A program made the position numbers and the translations under genes. Of a stretch of DNA of 29,149 bases, positions 16,519 through 23,502 are shown piece by piece (the stretch's first letter is position 1; each line of letters starts with the position of its first letter). The stretch lies in contig CAZYKR010000015.1 in NCBI GenBank assembly GCA_964648005.1, positions 1 through 29,149 of the forward strand, read 5' to 3'. Origin of the DNA: JAGQTE01 sp964648005. Its GTDB lineage: Bacteria; Actinomycetota; Acidimicrobiia; Acidimicrobiales; Acidimicrobilacustridaceae. The notes under the pieces were generated by a model that was not told where the DNA came from, did no database searches, and saw nothing but the letters and a program-made list of their open reading frames with translations.

Positions 16519-18167
16519 CGCCGGCGACCGGGACGGATGACCAGCACCCACGTCAGCGGGCCCGAAAGGGCGAGCAACACCAGCGACGCCACGCCGAGCT
16601 GCGCCAGCTGGTGCGAGTCGCTCGCCGCCCAGATGCGGGTGGCCAGCGTCTCGAATCCGGGGGGCGCCAGGAGCAGCGTGGCGGGGAGCTCTTTCATGGC
16701 CGACAGCAGCACCAACCCCAGACCCGCTCCCAGCCCTCGAGCCATCAGCGGGAGGTCGATCGTGCGCAGTCGGCGGGACCGGGACGCCCCCAACACGGCG
16801 CCGGCGTCGTCGAAGCGCGTCGGGACGCTGCCCACCGCCACCTGCGCCGCCCGCAGCCCTTGGGCGCCGAAGTGCACGGTGTACGCGAACACCAGCAGCG
16901 GGATCGTCTGGTACAGCCATGCCAGCGCGTCCGTCTTGAGGGTCCAGAACACCAGCGCCAGGGCCACCACCAATCCGGGCAGGGCGAAGGCCCCGACGAC
17001 CACCGTGTTGGCGGTGCCGCCGGCGCGGCTGCGGTAGCGGACCGTGAGGTAGGCGATCGGCAGGACCAAGGCCATGGTGGCCAGCGCGGCGGCGACGCTC
17101 ACGCCCACGGTGCTCGCCGCCGGCGCCAGCAGGCCGCCCGGCGCCAGCACGGTGGCCGAGGGCGAGCCCACGCCGAGCACCCCGCGCACCACCCACAGCA
17201 CCAGCACGAGCACCGGCGCCGCCAAGGCCGCGGCGAACCACCCCCACACCAGCACGGCGGCGGGCCAGCGCCACCGACCCAGCGGCACCTGCATGGCGTG
17301 GCGCACCTGGACGCCGCTCACCGCCACCCGCCGCCGGGCCAGCGCCCGCTCGGCGGCGACGACCACCAGCGCCACGGCGCCGAGCAACGATGCCAGCGGC
17401 AGCCACAGCTCGGGCACGAGCTTGGCCTGGAAGATCTCGTTCGTCAGGGTGGGCGCCCCCATGATCGACACCGCCCCGAAGTCGCTGATGGTGTACAGGA
17501 ACACGAGCAGCGTGCCGGCGGCGACGGCGGTGCGGGCCTGGGGCAACACGACCGAGGTGAAGACCTGGCGTGGGCCGCGCCCGAGCAGGCGGGCGCTCTC
17601 CTCGAGCGACGGGGGCAGCTCCGCCAGGCGCGCCGCCACCGGCAGGTACACGTAGGGGTAGGAGAACGCGCTCAGCACGAACCACGCACCCCAGAAGCCG
17701 CCGATCTCCGGCGGGGTGACGCCGAGGGGGGACGCGAGGTCGGCGACCAGGCCGCCCGGAGCGAACCCGGCGACGAGCGCCGCGGCGCCGACGTAGGACG
17801 GCACGACCAGCGGCAGGGGGCCGAGCACGCGAGCGGCGCGTCGCCCCGGCAGATCCGTGCGCGTCGTGCACCACGCCAGACCCACCCCGATGACGGCGGC
17901 GCTCACCGCCACGGCCGCGCCGAGCCCGAGGCTCCACAACAGCGGCGTCAGGGCGTCGTCGGTCAGGGTCTCGAGCACGGTGGCGCCACCGAGGCCGACG
18001 GTGCGCACCACCAGGAACCCCATCGGCGCCGCGAACAGCACGGCGATCGCCACGCCGAGGGCTGCCAGCCGTCGTGGCGCTCGGGGCAGGCGCGGTCGCA
18101 CCACGCCCGCAGCAGCGGTGCTGCGGACCCCTCCCGTCGCCGCCGGCGGCGCCGCCACGGCGGTCAT
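16515..18167 (-). CDS. fbpB: Fe(III) ABC transporter permease, fused two-domain FbpB type
   Basis: A 550-residue inner-membrane permease with about 12 TM helices in two homologous halves, as in FbpB/SfuB. Each half carries an EAA-type coupling loop: EESARLLGRGPRQVFTSVVLPQ in the first and DDAGAVLGASRSRRLRTIDLP in the second. The first contacts are normally made with an FbpC-type ATPase. Its ATG overlaps the stop of the binding-protein gene as ATGA, and the GT-C gene starts in its own stop as GTGA. No ATPase gene is in this operon. The nearest FbpC-type gene lies 4.2 kb upstream on the same strand and is frameshifted. Confidence 0.93.
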   Translation of the reverse strand: MTAVAAPPAATGGVRSTAAAGVVRPRLPRAPRRLAALGVAIAVLFAAPMGFLVVRTVGLGGATVLETLTDDALTPLLWSLGLGAAVAVSAAVIGVGLAWCTTRTDLPGRRAARVLGPLPLVVPSYVGAAALVAGFAPGGLVADLASPLGVTPPEIGGFWGAWFVLSAFSYPYVYLPVAARLAELPPSLEESARLLGRGPRQVFTSVVLPQARTAVAAGTLLVFLYTISDFGAVSIMGAPTLTNEIFQAKLVPELWLPLASLLGAVALVVVAAERALARRRVAVSGVQVRHAMQVPLGRWRWPAAVLVWGWFAAALAAPVLVLVLWVVRGVLGVGSPSATVLAPGGLLAPAASTVGVSVAAALATMALVLPIAYLTVRYRSRAGGTANTVVVGAFALPGLVVALALVFWTLKTDALAWLYQTIPLLVFAYTVHFGAQGLRAAQVAVGSVPTRFDDAGAVLGASRSRRLRTIDLPLMARGLGAGLGLVLLSAMKELPATLLLAPPGFETLATRIWAASDSHQLAQLGVASLVLLALSGPLTWVLVIRPGRRR

Positions 18168-19258
18168 CGCGTCAGGCCGGCGTCCCGGATCATCGTGACC
18201 GTCGACGCGAACTCGCTGCCGAGCTCGTCGAAGTCGACGCGCAGCACCTGCTCGGCGGCGAGCTCGGGCACGGTCGCGGCGGGCGGCACGCCGGCGACGA
18301 CCGGGTACTCGAACGTCTCGTCGGCGAAGTAGCGCTGGGTCTCGTCGCTGAGCAGGAAGTCGACGAGCCGCTCGGCCTGAGGCGTGTGCTGCGCTCCGGC
18401 GAGGATCGACGCCGTGGAGACGATCTCGACCGACCCGACGTCGTCGTCGAAGATGTGGTTGGCGGCCGGGGCGTCGGGGTCGTCCTCGAGGGCGCGCAAC
18501 AGGTAGTAGTGGTTGGCCAACCCCATCGGGACCTCGCCACGGATCACGGCGTCGACGACGGCGTTGTTGTTGGCGTACGTCTTCGCCTCGTTGGCGGCCA
18601 TGCCCTCGAGCCACGTGGTGGTGGCGTCGTCGCCCTCGCTGATGCGCATCGCCGACACGAAGTCCTGGAACGACCCGTTGGTCGGGGCCATGCCGACCTT
18701 GCCCCGGTAGGCGGCGCCGGTGAGCTCCTCCACGGTGGCCGGGAGGTCGTCGGGCGACACGAGGTCCGTGTTGTACACCAGCACCCGCACGCGTCCGGAG
18801 AGCCCCACCCAGTTGCCGTCGCCGGCGCGGTCCTCGGCGGCGACCCGGTCGAGCGTCGCCTGCGGCAGCTGCCGCAGCAGTCCCTTGTCGTCGAGGTAGG
18901 CGGTGGCACCGGGGCTCTGGGAGATGAACACGTCGGCCGGCGAGCGCTCGCCCTCCTGCTCGATCGTGAGGGCCAGATCTGCCGAGTCCCCCTGCTTGAA
19001 GTCGACACTGATGCCGGTCTCGACGGCGAAACGATCGAGCACGGGCTTGATCAGGTCGGTCGACCGGCCCGAGTACACAACGACCGTGTTGTCACCGCCC
19101 GAGGAGCACGCCGCCAGGATGCCGGCGCACAGCACCATCACCACGCCGGACACCGCCAGCTTCCCGGATCGGCGCCGCCGGGCTGGGCATCGACGCGCCG
19201 GGTTGATCGCCGCCGAGGGCGCCGTCGTCATGGTGGCCATGCTCAGCAGGCTAGCCAT
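18164..19258 (-). CDS. fbpA: Fe(III)-binding lipoprotein of an Fbp/Afu-type ABC importer
   Basis: A 364-residue solute-binding protein. A long basic n-region (many Arg) leads into a hydrophobic stretch and lipobox LAAC (Cys51), so it is membrane-anchored outside the cell. The mature protein begins VVVYSGRSTDLIKPVLDRF, typical of the ferric-ion-binding FbpA family. ANHYYLLR at 248-255 contains the tandem tyrosines that bind Fe(III) in FbpA. The start at 19258 is preceded by GGAAG at a suitable distance. In-frame ATGs at 19240 and 19231 would shorten the n-region and cannot be excluded. It heads the operon fbpA-fbpB-GT-C-cupredoxin and is divergent from the GT2 fusion gene across only 30 bp. 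Confidence 0.93.
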   Translation of the reverse strand: MASLLSMATMTTAPSAAINPARRCPARRRRSGKLAVSGVVMVLCAGILAACSSGGDNTVVVYSGRSTDLIKPVLDRFAVETGISVDFKQGDSADLALTIEQEGERSPADVFISQSPGATAYLDDKGLLRQLPQATLDRVAAEDRAGDGNWVGLSGRVRVLVYNTDLVSPDDLPATVEELTGAAYRGKVGMAPTNGSFQDFVSAMRISEGDDATTTWLEGMAANEAKTYANNNAVVDAVIRGEVPMGLANHYYLLRALEDDPDAPAANHIFDDDVGSVEIVSTASILAGAQHTPQAERLVDFLLSDETQRYFADETFEYPVVAGVPPAATVPELAAEQVLRVDFDELGSEFASTVTMIRDAGLTR

Positions 19259-19269
19259 CCCCGCTTCCG

Positions 19270-19292
19270 TGTGTAAAGCTGCCCTAACATGA
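19270..19292. promoter_or_regulatory. Overlapping divergent promoters with a weak DtxR/IdeR-box-like sequence
   Basis: The 30-bp gap between two divergent starts holds an AT-rich island. Plus-strand TAAAGC lies 9 nt before ATG 19289. Minus-strand TACACA lies 11 nt before ATG 19258. The two hexamers overlap, so the promoters cannot easily be used together. A 19-bp stretch at 19274-19292 matches the IdeR/DtxR operator consensus at about 12 of 19 positions, including an intact CCTAAC, but its left half is poor. Confidence 0.4.
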
Positions 19293-20905
19293 AGCGGAGG
19301 AGTCGCCACGCATCGATCGCCGTCGGCGTGATCGGGCTCGTGATCGCCGTCGTGGCCATCGCCCGGAGCATCGACGGCGAGCTGCTCGGCCAAGCCGTGG
19401 CGGCGATGGCCGATGCGCCGGCGCTCGTGGTCGCTGCCTTCGCCGCCTTCGGCACCGCCTTCGTGGTGCGCGCCGCGCTGTGGAGCCGGCTCGTGCCCGG
19501 GCTCGGCTTCGGCCAGGCGTTGGCCGGGCTGCACCTCAGCCTGGGCGCCAACCACGTGCTGCCGCTGCGCCTGGGCGAGCCGTTCCGGGTCGTGAGCGTC
19601 AGCCGGCGCACCGACGTGCCGCTCGATGTGGCGACGGCATCGACCGTGGCCCTGCGCGCCGCCGACTTCGTCGCCGTCGGCGTCATCGTCGCCGTGCTCG
19701 GCTCGGCCATCGCCTGGGAGCTCGTCGGGGCATGGGGCCTGGCCGCGCTCGCGGCCATCGCCGCCGTCGGCGCCGGCGCCGTGTGGTGGTTGGTCCGCCT
19801 GCGCCGGCACCGCCACGACCTGCGCCTCCCCGGTCCGCTGATCGCCATCGGCGCGTTGGCCGCCTGGTGCCTGGAGGCGGTGGTCGTCTGGGTGAGCGCA
19901 TCGTTCGCCGGCATCGACCTCGGCTTCGGCGAGGCGCTCGTCATCACCACGATCGCCGTCGCCGCCCAGCTCGTCGCCATCGCACCGTCCGGGCTCGGCA
20001 CCTACGAGGCGGCATCGGTGGCGGCCTACACCGCCTTCGGCTTCGATCCTGCCGCCGGCCTGGTGGCGGCCCTCACGGCGCACGGCATCAAGACCGTGTA
20101 TTCGTTGGGCGCCGGCGCCGTCGCCGTCGTGCACCCGAGCCCCGGGTTCTTCGGCCGCCTGCGGCTCCCCAAACGCAGCAGCGACGAGGTGCCGGTGCCG
20201 AGCGCCCCACGCGCCGAGGTGGGCCCGGCCCCGGTGGTGCTGTTCCTGCCGGCCCACGACGAGGAGGCAGCCGTCGCCGGAGTCGTGCGCCGGGCCCCGA
20301 CCCACGTGGCGGGCCATCCGGTTCGTGTGCTCGTCGTGGACGACGGTTCGACCGACGCCACCGCAGCGCGAGCGGCCGCAGCCGGCGCCGCCGTCGTGTC
20401 GCACCCGACCAACCTCGGCCTCGGTGCCGCCGTGCGCACCGGGCTGGCCTGGGCCAGCGACCAGGGCGCTGCGGCCGTGGCGTTCTGTGACGCCGACGGG
20501 GAGTACGCCCCTGAGGAGCTCGAGCACCTCGTCGGCCCGGTGCTCGCCGGCGAGGCCGACTACGTCGTGGGCTCGCGCTTCGCCGGGACGATCCACCACA
20601 TGCGCCCGCACCGACGCGTCGGCAACCTGGTCTTGACGGGTCTCCTGCGCTGGGTCGCCCGCACGCCCATCACCGACGGGCAGTCCGGCTACCGCGCCCT
20701 GTCGCCGCACGCCGCCGCCACGGCCCGGATCGCGCACGACTTCAACTACGCCCAGGTCCTGACGCTGGACCTCCTGGCACGTGGCGCCCGCTACCACGAG
20801 GTGCCCATCACCTACTCGTTCCGCACGACCGGCCGGTCGTTCATCCGCCTGGGCCGCTACCTGCGCGAGGTGGTGCCGGCGATGGTGCGGGTCGTCAACG
20901 CCTGA
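19289..20905 (+). CDS. LPG_synthase_TM domain fused to a GT2 (dolichyl-phosphate-mannose-synthase-like) glycosyltransferase
   Basis: A 538-residue two-domain protein. Residues 1-285 form a polytopic domain of the lysylphosphatidylglycerol-synthase-TM/UPF0104 type, with LHLSLGANHVLPLRLGEPFRV and IAPSGLGTYEAASVAAY as its landmark motifs. After a hydrophilic linker (290-313), residues 315-538 are a GT-A fold GT2 enzyme. It has LFLPAHDEEAAV, VVDDGSTDAT (349-358), the metal-binding CDADGEY (400-406), VVGSRFAG and TDGQSGYRAL. The GT2 part likely transfers a nucleotide-activated sugar to a polyprenyl phosphate. The TM domain could anchor it or move the product lipid. In archaeal AglD the GT2 domain comes first and the TM domain second, so the order here is reversed. 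The ATG sits directly behind a -10-like element. Confidence 0.92.
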   Translation: MKRRSRHASIAVGVIGLVIAVVAIARSIDGELLGQAVAAMADAPALVVAAFAAFGTAFVVRAALWSRLVPGLGFGQALAGLHLSLGANHVLPLRLGEPFRVVSVSRRTDVPLDVATASTVALRAADFVAVGVIVAVLGSAIAWELVGAWGLAALAAIAAVGAGAVWWLVRLRRHRHDLRLPGPLIAIGALAAWCLEAVVVWVSASFAGIDLGFGEALVITTIAVAAQLVAIAPSGLGTYEAASVAAYTAFGFDPAAGLVAALTAHGIKTVYSLGAGAVAVVHPSPGFFGRLRLPKRSSDEVPVPSAPRAEVGPAPVVLFLPAHDEEAAVAGVVRRAPTHVAGHPVRVLVVDDGSTDATAARAAAAGAAVVSHPTNLGLGAAVRTGLAWASDQGAAAVAFCDADGEYAPEELEHLVGPVLAGEADYVVGSRFAGTIHHMRPHRRVGNLVLTGLLRWVARTPITDGQSGYRALSPHAAATARIAHDFNYAQVLTLDLLARGARYHEVPITYSFRTTGRSFIRLGRYLREVVPAMVRVVNA

Positions 20906-20912
20906 CGCCCAG

Positions 20913-20925
20913 GGGCGCGGCGCCC
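20913..20925. terminator. Short palindrome between convergent genes
   Basis: GGGCGC and GCGCCC flank a single G in the 26-bp gap between the GT2 fusion gene and the convergent flavoprotein gene. It may act as a bidirectional terminator. There is no U-tract. Confidence 0.3.
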
Positions 20926-20931
20926 ACAGCC

Positions 20932-22371
20932 TCAGTCCTCGACGACGTGGTGGTCCACGGCGCGTCGTGCCTGCGCCCAGCGGGCGGCGTCGATCCTCAG
21001 GTCGTCGTCGAGCGCCGCCGCAGCGTCGATGCCCATCGACAGTGCATGGTGCGTGTTGTCCGGCACGAGCAGGCCCTGGCGTCCGGTGCTCAGGACCCCC
21101 GGCACACCGTCCAGCCACGCCTCGACGACGGCCCGGTGCGCGGGCGTCCCGAGCCGCTCGACCGGGTAGACCGAGCCCAGGCGCACCACGTGGGCGTCGA
21201 CGGCGCGCACCAACGGCAGGCCGACGCCCGCCAGTTCGTCGGCGACGCGCCCCGCCAGGACGTCGTCGGGGAGCGACCACGTGTCGTCGCCGGCTGTGCA
21301 CGGCACCTCGGCGCACAGCACGGTGCGCTCGGCAGGGTCGGGGCCGTCGCGGTAGCGCTTCGGTTCGGACAGCCTGCTGACGATCGTCTCGGGGCCGGGG
21401 AGGTAGTGGGCGTCGAAGGTCGTGTACTGCGCCCGATCGAGCACCAGATACACCAGCGCCATGGCCCGAACCTCGAGGGCGTCGGCGGCGTCGCGCACCG
21501 CGGGCGACGCCCCGGGCACGAGCCGCGCCAGCACCGGCAAGGGGATGGTCGACACGACCGTACGGGCGTGCCACGCCGTGCCGTTCGCCTCGACGCGGAC
21601 GCTGCCACCGCCGTTGGTCGACGGTGGGTCGGGCACGACCGCCCGCGCCGGCGTGCCGAGCTCGATCGAGACGCCGGCACGCACGGCGTCCTCGGCGAGG
21701 TGCTCGACCAGTTGGCCGAAGCCCAGGCGGGGATAGAGGAAGGTGGCCGGACCGCGCAGCCGCCGGGCGAGGCGTCGAGCGATGGCGCCGCTCGAGTTGG
21801 CCGTGACGCGCCGGCGCGCCAGGTCGGCGTCGAGCTCGTCGGGTCCGACGCCCCACAGCTTGCGGGCGTACGGCCCGTAGAACCGCTCCAGCGCCTGGGG
21901 GCCGAGCCCGACGCGCACGGCGCCGGCGAACGACGGCGAGGCTCGGAGTTCCTGCGCCGCCGCGGCCCGGCGTCGCTGGGGCGCGGTCAGCGCATCGCGC
22001 ACGAACGGCGCGGCGACGTTCGGCGGCAGGGTGCGGAGCAGGTCCAGCGGGTCGGGTGGGAACGCCACCAGGCGTCCCGCCACCGCCATGCGCCCCCGGC
22101 GCGGCCGCTCCTGGAGATCGGCGCCGAGAAGGGCATCCACGAGGGCGCGCTCGCGCGGCGCCATGGCGGGGTGAAGCCGGTGGCTGCCCAGGTCGACCCG
22201 CTGCCCGCCGACCTCGATCGACGCCGCCATCCCCCCCACCGCCGGGCCCGCCTCCAGGACCGTGACGGCCACGCCGCGCCGGGCCAGCTCCCGCGCCGCG
22301 GCCAGCCCCGTCGGGCCCGCCCCGAGCACGACGACGTCGGCGTGCGCGTCGGTGACGGGCTCAGTGATCAC
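20932..22371 (-). CDS. FAD-dependent oxidoreductase of the UDP-galactopyranose mutase/protoporphyrinogen oxidase superfamily
   Basis: A 479-residue flavoprotein. The dinucleotide-binding motif is VVVLGAGPTGLAAARELARRG (about 13-33), followed by the acidic VLEAGPAVGGMA. A middle segment FYGPYARKLWGVGPDELDADLA resembles the UGM-like branch (FYxxYTxKVWG). The C-terminal FAD motif STGRQGLLVPDNTHHALSMG (about 428-447) also matches that branch. Possible activities are sugar-nucleotide rearrangement, lipid desaturation or porphyrin oxidation. The context of GT2 and GT-C genes favours an envelope sugar or lipid role, but this is inference. The GTG start overlaps the fbpC-type stop as GTGA, so the gene is translationally coupled to it. 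Confidence 0.82.
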   Translation of the reverse strand: MITEPVTDAHADVVVLGAGPTGLAAARELARRGVAVTVLEAGPAVGGMAASIEVGGQRVDLGSHRLHPAMAPRERALVDALLGADLQERPRRGRMAVAGRLVAFPPDPLDLLRTLPPNVAAPFVRDALTAPQRRRAAAAQELRASPSFAGAVRVGLGPQALERFYGPYARKLWGVGPDELDADLARRRVTANSSGAIARRLARRLRGPATFLYPRLGFGQLVEHLAEDAVRAGVSIELGTPARAVVPDPPSTNGGGSVRVEANGTAWHARTVVSTIPLPVLARLVPGASPAVRDAADALEVRAMALVYLVLDRAQYTTFDAHYLPGPETIVSRLSEPKRYRDGPDPAERTVLCAEVPCTAGDDTWSLPDDVLAGRVADELAGVGLPLVRAVDAHVVRLGSVYPVERLGTPAHRAVVEAWLDGVPGVLSTGRQGLLVPDNTHHALSMGIDAAAALDDDLRIDAARWAQARRAVDHHVVED

Positions 22372-23502
22372 GGATGCAGGTCGCCGGCACGGGGAAAGGC
22401 GCGCACGCGGTCGGCGACGACCCGCAGCCCCACCGTCGACCCACGTGGCATGGGGGCCGTCCCCGCGACCCGGACGCGCAGCTCCAGCCCGGCGGCGGCG
22501 ACCACGTACATGGTGTCGTGGCCGTGGTACTCCACGAGCTCGATCACCCCGGGGGTCGGACCCGCCGGGTCGAAGCGGAGCTGCTCGGGCCGCACGAGCA
22601 CGTCGACCGGTCCGCCGTCGCCGAGGGTGTCCCGACCGTCGACGTCGACGTCGCGGTCGAGGTCGACGGCGAGCGTGCCCAGCGCGGTGGTCGCAGAACC
22701 GGACGCCGGGTCGAACCGGCCCGCCACGACGTTCGTCTCGCCGACGAACCCCGCCACCCACGGCGTGGCAGGACGTTCGTAGATCGTCGTCGGCGCGGCG
22801 TGCTGGACGATGCGGCCCGCCGAGAGCACGGCGACCTCGTCGCCGAGGACGAACGCCTCCTCCTGGTCGTGGGTGACGACGATCGTCGTGATGCCGAGGC
22901 GCACCAACAGGGCGTGCACCTCGGTACGCACCTGGGCCCGCAACGCCGCGTCGAGGTTCGAGAACGGCTCGTCGAGCAGGAGCACGGCCGGTTCGGGTGC
23001 CAGGGCGCGCGCCAGGGCGACCCGCTGCTGCTGACCGCCGGACAGCGTGCCCGGGAGCCGATCGCCGAGGCCGGCGAGCCCGACCATCGCCAGCGCGTCG
23101 TCGACACGGCGATCGGTGTCGGCGCGCTGGTCGCCACCGAGGCCGTAGGCGACGTTGCGCGCCACGCTCAGGTGGGGGAACAGCGCCCAGTCCTGGAACA
23201 CCATGCCGACCTGGCGGCGCTCGGGCGGCACGGCGACGCCGTCGCCGGTCAGCACCCGATCGCCGACCCGCACCTGGCCGGCGTCGACCACCACCCGCAC
23301 GCCGTCCACGGTGAGGCTGGTCCTCCACCAGTCCGGCGATGGCGCGCAGGAGGGTCGTCTTGCCGCACCCGCGGGGCCCCAGCAGCGCCACCATGGCACC
23401 GGCCTCGACCCGCAGGCTCACGTCGTCGAGCACCCGGACCCCGTCGAACGACGTGGTCACTCCGGTGACCTCGACGGCGACCGGGGCGCGCTCAGCGGGC
23501 AT
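22368..23502 (-). pseudogene. fbpC: FbpC-type Fe(III) ABC transporter ATPase, disrupted by a frameshift
   Basis: ATG 23502 opens a frame encoding a normal ATPase N-terminus: VEVTGVTTSFDGVRVLDDVS, Walker A GPRGCGKTT (42-50) and LLRAIAGLVE. Near 23316 the family homology moves to the frame one base further on. There it continues with GDRVLTGDGVAVPPERR, Q-loop GMVFQDWALFPHL, signature LSGGQQQRVALARAL, Walker B VLLLDEPFSNLD, switch VVTHDQEE and a TOBE domain ending at 22368. Between GLVE and AGQVRVGDRVL there are about 12 codons plus one base more than the family usually has. This suggests a short insertion of length 1 mod 3 rather than a lost base. Without repair, one product lacks everything after Walker A and the other lacks Walker A. 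It overlaps helD by 11 nt and the flavoprotein gene by 4 nt. A sequencing error is the alternative. Confidence 0.85.

Noticed and set aside
23300..23330. Programmed ribosomal frameshift in the fbpC-type gene
   Set aside because: There is no slippery heptamer or good +1 site at the switch, and the extra bases relative to family spacing suggest an insertion. It is not excluded, but a lesion or base-call error is simpler.
20932..23502. A single 856-codon fusion of ABC ATPase and flavoprotein
   Set aside because: The continuous frame exists only because the frame after the shift has no stop; its middle is Arg/Gly/Pro-rich non-homologous sequence, while the real ATPase sequence is in another frame.
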